A DNA stretch of 64,000 nucleotides from Peronospora farinosa (taxonomy: Eukaryota > Oomycota > Peronosporomycetes > Peronosporales > Peronosporaceae). The stretch lies in the NCBI GenBank assembly GCA_947646735.1, contig CANTFK010000987.1:62001-126000 (forward strand), given 5' to 3'. Shown one piece after another: positions 63,901 through 64,000 of this stretch. Under the pieces are notes generated by a model that was not told the DNA's origin, ran no database searches, and was given only the letters and a program-made list of their open reading frames with translations. The translations under genes were made by a program, and so were the position numbers. How positions within the stretch are numbered: the first letter of the stretch is position 1; each line of letters starts with the position of its first letter.

Positions 63901-64000
63901 GTCTACGACTGAAGATCGCGCAGAGCTCGGTTGAAGGGCCAAGTAAGAGGCTTATCCGGTGGCATGATGACTCAGTTTGACACTGAACGATACAGAACAT

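Larger units (their letters stand above)
45119..64000. repeat. 945-bp tandem satellite array, about 20 units, open at right
   Basis: The marker GAATGGGCAT occurs at 45161, 46107, 47052 and then every 945 bp up to 63116; one unit is 944 bp because a run of six A is five near 52122, and the first is 946. The array is 18,882 bp and continues past the window. Units 2-20 are almost identical, with a few scattered single-base variants: TGA/TAA in the 45-codon frame, CAGAAC/CATAAC, CGCCTG/CGACTG, GTGGCA/GTGACA. Unit 1 differs more at its start, as expected for an edge copy. Each unit holds a Copia integrase fragment, an inverted repeat and a short sense frame. No rRNA, tRNA or known satellite motif was recognised. 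Confidence 0.98.

Noticed and set aside
1..64000. CRISPR array, operons or other bacterial features
   Set aside because: The 29-bp and 945-bp repeats are direct tandem repeats without spacers, and spliced genes show a eukaryotic genome.

Overview
The window looks like a nuclear contig from an oomycete, most likely Phytophthora or a related downy mildew. This rests on compact genes with few, short introns (about 60-150 bp, some with CTAAC-like branch points), on typical oomycete families (a SulP-STAS-cNMP transporter, an FHA/RINGv protein, BED-finger fusions, tandem PH-like proteins) and on decayed Gypsy and Copia retroelements. No species can be named from the sequence alone.

Layout. Positions 1 to about 9.1 kb are a retroelement graveyard: a 29-bp tandem repeat, a Gypsy remnant (gag, zinc knuckle, protease, RT, RNase H, 3' end; 1407-4690) with frameshifts and two internal deletions, an unassigned broken reading frame near 5.6-6.1 kb, and a Copia remnant (7181-9055). 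From 9.2 to 44.6 kb is a gene-rich block. It holds a CM1-type coiled-coil centrosomal protein, a four-part fusion (permuted papain-like hydrolase, two cNMP-binding domains, EF-hand-like linker, mitochondrial carrier), a PDZ protein, a membrane-anchored PP2C phosphatase, a small unidentified gene, a decayed coiled-coil gene, a SulP transporter, an FHA/RINGv protein, an ankyrin/RING-like protein, a tandem PH-like protein, a BED-finger/dehydrogenase-like fusion, two divergent RraA-like genes (one with a BED finger), an RBM8A/Y14 homologue and an M1 aminopeptidase.

From 45119 to the right edge (at least 18.9 kb, about 30% of the window) lies one very homogeneous tandem array of a 945-bp unit, close to 20 copies and not ended. 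Each unit carries an antisense 54-codon fragment of a Copia integrase, a perfect 9-bp inverted repeat overlapping its end, and a sense 45-codon open frame of unknown nature. The only change seen in that frame among units 2-20 is TGA versus TAA at the stop.

The genes do not form one pathway. Two themes stand out. Signalling domains are fused to transporters twice within 15 kb (cNMP-binding domains on a mitochondrial carrier and on a SulP transporter). BED fingers are fused to two different metabolic folds within 4 kb. Five gene models were improved by reading splice sites (PDZ, PP2C, FHA/RINGv, ankyrin, aminopeptidase); the reading frame stays open across every junction proposed for them.
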